Below are positions 6,678 through 7,514 of a stretch of 7,514 nt of DNA, piece by piece. Position 1 is the first letter of the stretch. Every line of letters begins with the position of its first letter. The notes under the pieces were generated by a model. That model was not told the origin of the DNA. It worked only from the letters and a program-made list of their open reading frames with translations, and ran no database searches. The stretch comes from Lachnospiraceae bacterium (GTDB taxonomy: Bacteria > Bacillota_A > Clostridia > Lachnospirales > Lachnospiraceae). The stretch spans positions 1-7,514 of the forward strand of contig JAFUEG010000168.1 of the NCBI GenBank assembly GCA_017464045.1. The letters run 5' to 3'. Position numbers and translations under genes: made by a program.

Positions 6678-7034
6678 TTATTTTGAAGTGAGCTCAATCA
6701 TATAACTCTCATCAGCATATTTATCGTTAGATGGGGCGGACAGATATAACCTTATTTCTTCTTCCGATAACCATTCAACATCCCAATATACTGTCTCGTT
6801 AAACCCACTTCCTTCATACCGAAAAATGCATTCATTGTCGCAAAAAACATCCGGTCGGCTTACATAGTCAACTTTTACAATAACCTCTTTTTTGCCGGTA
6901 GGCGACTTGAAAATCTCTTCTTTTTCATACATCTGATTTGAACAACCGACAACGAAAGTCATAACAAAAACGACAATCACAACTGATATCACAGTTTTTG
7001 TACAAATTTTACTTCTACTCATACTATTCACCAT
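6678..7034 (-). CDS. Small putative lipoprotein, 118 aa
   Basis: A short basic leader, a hydrophobic stretch (about residues 14-29) and the lipobox VVGC (C31) indicate export and lipid anchoring on the outer face of the membrane. The mature part is about 88 residues, beta-rich and acidic, starting SNQMYEKEEIFKSPTGKKEVIVKVDY. An SPTGK-type start followed by strands and a WDVEWLSEEEIRLYL segment recalls small secreted proteins of the DUF5412 kind, but this is only a resemblance. The start is uncertain: ATG at 7034 has a weak TAGG upstream, and the internal ATG at 7022 (M5) has GGTG, so the leader could be four residues shorter. It is probably co-transcribed with the unknown 231-residue gene 24 bases downstream. 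A TATAAT reading leftward at 7098-7103 is a possible -10 box, without a convincing -35. Confidence 0.72.
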   Translation of the reverse strand: MVNSMSRSKICTKTVISVVIVVFVMTFVVGCSNQMYEKEEIFKSPTGKKEVIVKVDYVSRPDVFCDNECIFRYEGSGFNETVYWDVEWLSEEEIRLYLSAPSNDKYADESYMIELTSK

Positions 7035-7251
7035 AAGCCTACTTTATAATTAAGCCTAATATCATATATCCCATGTAAAAACCATAGCACATTTCATATT
7101 ATAACCGAAGTGACATTTATAATCTACTTATAAGTTACTATTTTTCTTTTGTTAATAAAAAGTCGATGTAATTTTTTCATGTAAACAAAGGGGTTTTACA
7201 CAATACACAATGTGTTTAGCGTGAAATTAATTAAAAAAAAGCATTAAAAAA
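7035..7251. other. Non-coding spacer between the lipoprotein gene and the tRNA cluster
   Basis: No gene is supported. It holds a dyad ATTATAA (7098-7104) / TTATAAT (7117-7123), whose arms carry TATAAT on opposite strands. It also holds a perfect 11-base palindrome ACACA-A-TGTGT (7205-7215) and the oligo-T tracts after the tRNA genes. The dyads are candidate promoter or operator elements of the lipoprotein operon. Confidence 0.4.
7233..7251 (-). terminator. Possible terminator tract after the tRNA cluster
   Basis: Reading leftward, the discriminator base of the last tRNA is followed at once by six T, then AATGC and eight T. No separate hairpin precedes them, so the folded tRNA itself would have to provide the structure. 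Plausible end of the tRNA transcript, by inference. Confidence 0.35.
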
Positions 7252-7343
7252 CGCCTGTAGCTGGACTCGAACCAACACACCCCAATAATAGGATTACTAA
7301 CAGTTTAGCAAACTGTTGCCTTACCAATTAGGCTTATACAGGC
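7252..7343 (-). tRNA. tRNA-Ser (anticodon GCU)
   Basis: A full cloverleaf can be drawn. The acceptor is GCCTGTA/TACAGGC with discriminator G73, as expected for serine. The anticodon stem is ACAGT/ACTGT with loop TTGCTAA (anticodon at 7307-7309), reading AGC/AGU codons. The T arm is GTTGG-TTCGAGT-CCAGC. The 23-base variable region (7277-7299) can form a short ATCC/GGGT stem, as class II tRNAs do. The D arm GCCT-AATTGGTA-AGGC pairs well but is preceded by three linker bases (TAA) instead of two. No CCA is encoded. It is the last of three tRNA genes, four bases from tRNA-Tyr. Confidence 0.85.
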
Positions 7344-7347
7344 ATAG

Positions 7348-7432
7348 TGGATGGAGAAGGACTTGAACCTCCAGAGTCATTAAGACAACTGATTTACAGT
7401 CAGCACCGCTACCAATTACGGGTTATCCATCC
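7348..7432 (-). tRNA. tRNA-Tyr (anticodon GUA)
   Basis: Acceptor GGATGGA/TCCATCC with discriminator A73. The anticodon stem GCTGA/TCAGT encloses CTGTAAA (anticodon GTA at 7395-7397). The T arm is GGAGG-TTCAAGT-CCTTC. The variable arm contains GTC-TTAAT-GAC, matching the class II form of bacterial tRNA-Tyr. The D arm (ACCC...GGT around TAATTGGTA) pairs over about three base pairs. CCA is not encoded. It lies four bases before tRNA-Ser(GCU) and five bases after tRNA-Ser(UGA) in transcription order, so a joint precursor is likely. Confidence 0.9.
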
Positions 7433-7437
7433 ATAAA

Positions 7438-7514
7438 CGCCGTACACAGGATTCGAACCTGCAAGTCGTCTCCGACCAACTGTTTTCAGGACAGCTTCCT
7501 CACCAACCCGGACA
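7438..7514 (-). tRNA. tRNA-Ser (anticodon UGA), cut by the window edge
   Basis: The visible part runs from about position 8 to discriminator G73. The missing piece is just the 5' acceptor strand, expected to be GCCGTAC to match GTACGGC (7439-7445). The anticodon stem GCTGT/ACAGT holds loop CCTGAAA (anticodon TGA at 7486-7488), reading UCN codons. The variable arm forms GTCG-GAGA-CGAC, and the T arm is GCAGG-TTCGAAT-CCTGT. The D stem is only TCC/GGA. No CCA is encoded. Confidence 0.85.

Overview
The window looks like chromosome or large-replicon DNA of a low-GC Gram-positive anaerobe, most likely a Lachnospiraceae-type Clostridium relative (Butyrivibrio, Pseudobutyrivibrio or Agathobacter-like). 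This placement is inferred from AT-rich spacers, strong GGAGG ribosome binding sites, tRNA genes without an encoded CCA, an FtsX-type exporter beside a TetR-type regulator, and a CHASE-GGDEF protein. No single marker proves it.

Layout. Genes on the left (1-4054) read rightward and everything from 4294 to the end reads leftward. The left block holds the 3' part of a TetR/AcrR-like regulator whose frame is broken by a stop codon at 38-40. A 162-base spacer with three successive dyads follows, then a tightly coupled ABC exporter operon: an ATPase (638-1339) and an 8-TM FtsX-type permease (1340-4054) with zero bases between them. The regulator probably controlled this exporter. If the stop is real, that control is damaged.

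The convergent junction (4055-4293) is occupied by a nearly fully self-complementary element of about 127 bases (4070-4196), abutted by a second small hairpin. It looks like a mobile or dispersed palindromic repeat, or a large bidirectional terminator.

The right block on the minus strand starts, in transcription order, with three closely packed tRNA genes at the window edge: Ser-UGA (cut by the edge), Tyr-GUA and Ser-GCU. All three are class II tRNAs with long variable arms, and their D-arms are atypical. A short lipoprotein and a 231-residue cytoplasmic protein of unknown function follow as a probable two-gene operon. A membrane-bound CHASE-GGDEF diguanylate cyclase lies last, with its own promoter region.

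I see no CRISPR array, transposase, integrase or complete defence system. The items most worth a second look are the class II-only tRNA cluster, the large palindrome and the interrupted regulator.
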